A stretch of DNA of 64,000 nucleotides. Origin: Sporothrix humicola (taxonomy: Eukaryota > Ascomycota > Sordariomycetes > Ophiostomatales > Ophiostomataceae). Positions within the stretch are counted from its first letter, which is position 1. Each line of letters begins with the position of its first letter. This document shows, piece after piece, positions 63,067 through 64,000 of this stretch. A program made the position numbers and the translations under genes. The stretch covers positions 248,001-312,000 of the forward strand of contig WNYE01000026.1 of assembly GCA_021396245.1 (NCBI GenBank), in the 5' to 3' direction. The notes beneath the pieces were generated by a model. The model did no database searches. It had not been told where the DNA came from and saw only the letters and a list, made by a program, of their open reading frames with translations.

Positions 63067-64000
63067 TCATTCATCCGCTGTAATACTCTTCTCCTGCTTG
63101 TCGTCTTCTTTTCCTTCTTTTGCTTCCGTGGGAACATTCCCAGAAACGCCAACACTGGGCGTCATCCGTTTCCGGCTTCTCATTGGCACGTCGACAGAGT
63201 CGTTAATGTCCACCGACGCCTTGCGTTTGCATGAGGTGGTGGGCGCTTCCACTGTTTCAACAACTGTGTCCATGGTTGAGTCGATTACAGTGACTGTTTT
63301 GGGCTCTTCGTTGTTATCGACTGGTTGCTCGACGCTGGCCTTGACAGGATCAGCCTCGTCTGAGATGACGACTTCGTTGTCGTGGACTCCTTCTCCTTCG
63401 TTTTGCTTCTGCCGCTTAGGGCTTCTGTCAGCTTCAACGACTTCGGTCGGTGCCGCCATGGTCTGATTGTCAAACTCGGCTGTCGTCTTTGCCTCAGCTG
63501 TTGTCTCAGCGTCTTTGCTTTCCTCTGCCTCAACCTCCTTTTCTTTTGGAGATGACCGCCGGCTCCTCTTGAGAGACGTCTTGGGTACTTCTTTCGCTTC
63601 CTTGGTCCCCTTGACCTCGCCCTTCTTCTGCATGGCCGCTGGCTTCAGTTCGTCCGGCAGCTTGACGCCCCAGTTGCTCTCAAAGGCCTCAAGGACATAA
63701 TTGTCAAACAGCCCTTCCATCCGCATCGCGTGCGCCTCGAACGCGTCCTCCAGCCATTGTGTGTTGTAGAACCCAGTCTCCAGGTCCGACAGGTACCGCG
63801 CGCAGTCGTGCCGGAAATTGTTGTCGTTTTTGAGTGAGGGCACGTCGGGGCGGGCGTTGTCTGTCCCGGCGTCGGCGACCTCACAGGACGGAGGTAAGAG
63901 GGCCAACACCTCCTTCTTTTCCTCTGCATCCAGCATGTCCCACGCTTCGGGCTGGCACAGCAGATTTCGCAGGTCAAACTGCACGAGCGGACTCTTTGTG
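63067..64000 (-). CDS. Asx-homology (Asxh/DEUBAD) domain protein, 5' partial
   Basis: The C-terminal 310 or so residues of a nuclear-type protein cut by the right edge. The frame runs through the edge (TKSPLVQFDLRNLLCQPEAWDML), so the true start is outside; the GTG at 63984 is an internal Val codon. The first 110 residues match the Asx homology pattern: SPLV-x-x-DLR-x-LL, a WDMLDAEEKKEVLALLP helix, then NNFRHDCARYLSDLETGFYNTQWLEDAFEAH and FDNYVLEAFESNWG. In animals this domain (DEUBAD) of ASXL proteins activates the BAP1 deubiquitinase. A fungal role in chromatin is inference. The remainder is Lys/Glu/Ser/Thr-rich and disordered with several basic clusters (RSRKRMTP, KRSRRSSPKEK). It converges with the protease gene. 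Confidence 0.8.
   Translation of the reverse strand, partial: TKSPLVQFDLRNLLCQPEAWDMLDAEEKKEVLALLPPSCEVADAGTDNARPDVPSLKNDNNFRHDCARYLSDLETGFYNTQWLEDAFEAHAMRMEGLFDNYVLEAFESNWGVKLPDELKPAAMQKKGEVKGTKEAKEVPKTSLKRSRRSSPKEKEVEAEESKDAETTAEAKTTAEFDNQTMAAPTEVVEADRSPKRQKQNEGEGVHDNEVVISDEADPVKASVEQPVDNNEEPKTVTVIDSTMDTVVETVEAPTTSCKRKASVDINDSVDVPMRSRKRMTPSVGVSGNVPTEAKEGKEDDKQEKSITADE

Noticed and set aside
1..64000. tRNA or rRNA genes
   Set aside because: I looked for B-box-like GGTTCGANNCC and paired A-box elements and for rRNA conserved segments and saw none. A tRNAscan-SE run would settle it.

Overview
This is a gene-sparse, intron-containing stretch of a filamentous ascomycete nuclear genome, most likely a sordariomycete. 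The evidence is short GT-AG introns (mostly 52-83 nt), GC-rich wobble positions in exons, a Zn2Cys6 transcription factor, a secreted AA9 polysaccharide monooxygenase, a SAT4/Pth11-type rhodopsin-domain membrane protein, and long pyrimidine-rich leaders. No order or genus can be fixed from the sequence alone. I find 18 protein-coding genes, two of them cut by the window edges. There is no recognisable tRNA, rRNA, transposon or CRISPR array.

Layout. 1-6.2 kb: the 3' part of a PrmC/Mtq1-type release-factor methyltransferase converges on mitochondrial leucyl-tRNA synthetase. The synthetase is divergent from an APH-fold small-molecule kinase. 6.2-14.6 kb: three genes in tandem, namely a LAT/MUP1-type amino acid permease (with a short uORF in its leader), Rqc1/TCF25 of ribosome quality control, and the copper chaperone ATX1. 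14.6-31 kb: an AA9 LPMO, then about 10 kb without a convincing gene, then a 1002-residue Zn2Cys6 regulator. 31-41.4 kb: an SCP-x-type thiolase, a seven-helix rhodopsin-domain protein and an unclassified four-helix glycoprotein-like membrane protein. 43-53 kb: an acidic orphan protein, RNA polymerase II subunit Rpb7, a P-TEFb (Pch1/cyclin T) type cyclin divergent from Rpb7, and 6-phosphogluconate dehydrogenase with a 14-nt first coding exon. 56-64 kb: an RBM42-like RRM protein convergent with Elongator subunit Elp5, a secreted pepsin-like protease, and a window-truncated Asx-homology (Asxh/DEUBAD) protein.

How the genes relate. Most are independent housekeeping genes and I see no biosynthetic cluster. 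The clearest thematic grouping is transcription and RNA: Rpb7 and the P-TEFb-type cyclin share one divergent control region that carries two abutting CACGTG E-boxes, and Elp5 and the RBM42-like gene lie about 10 kb further on. Two translation genes (release-factor methyltransferase and mitochondrial LeuRS) sit together at the left edge. Exon structures were deduced by eye from reading frame, splice consensus and family conservation. Gene ends without transcript data are approximate in the untranslated parts.

I did not find an obviously new multi-gene system. The most unusual items are the 10 kb intergenic region before the Zn2Cys6 gene, a recurring TACGGAGT/ACTCCGTA word in intergenic DNA, the Rpb7/cyclin divergent pair, micro-exons in Rpb7 and 6PGDH, the permease uORF, paired TATCGATA sites in the LeuRS/kinase promoter, and two orphan proteins.
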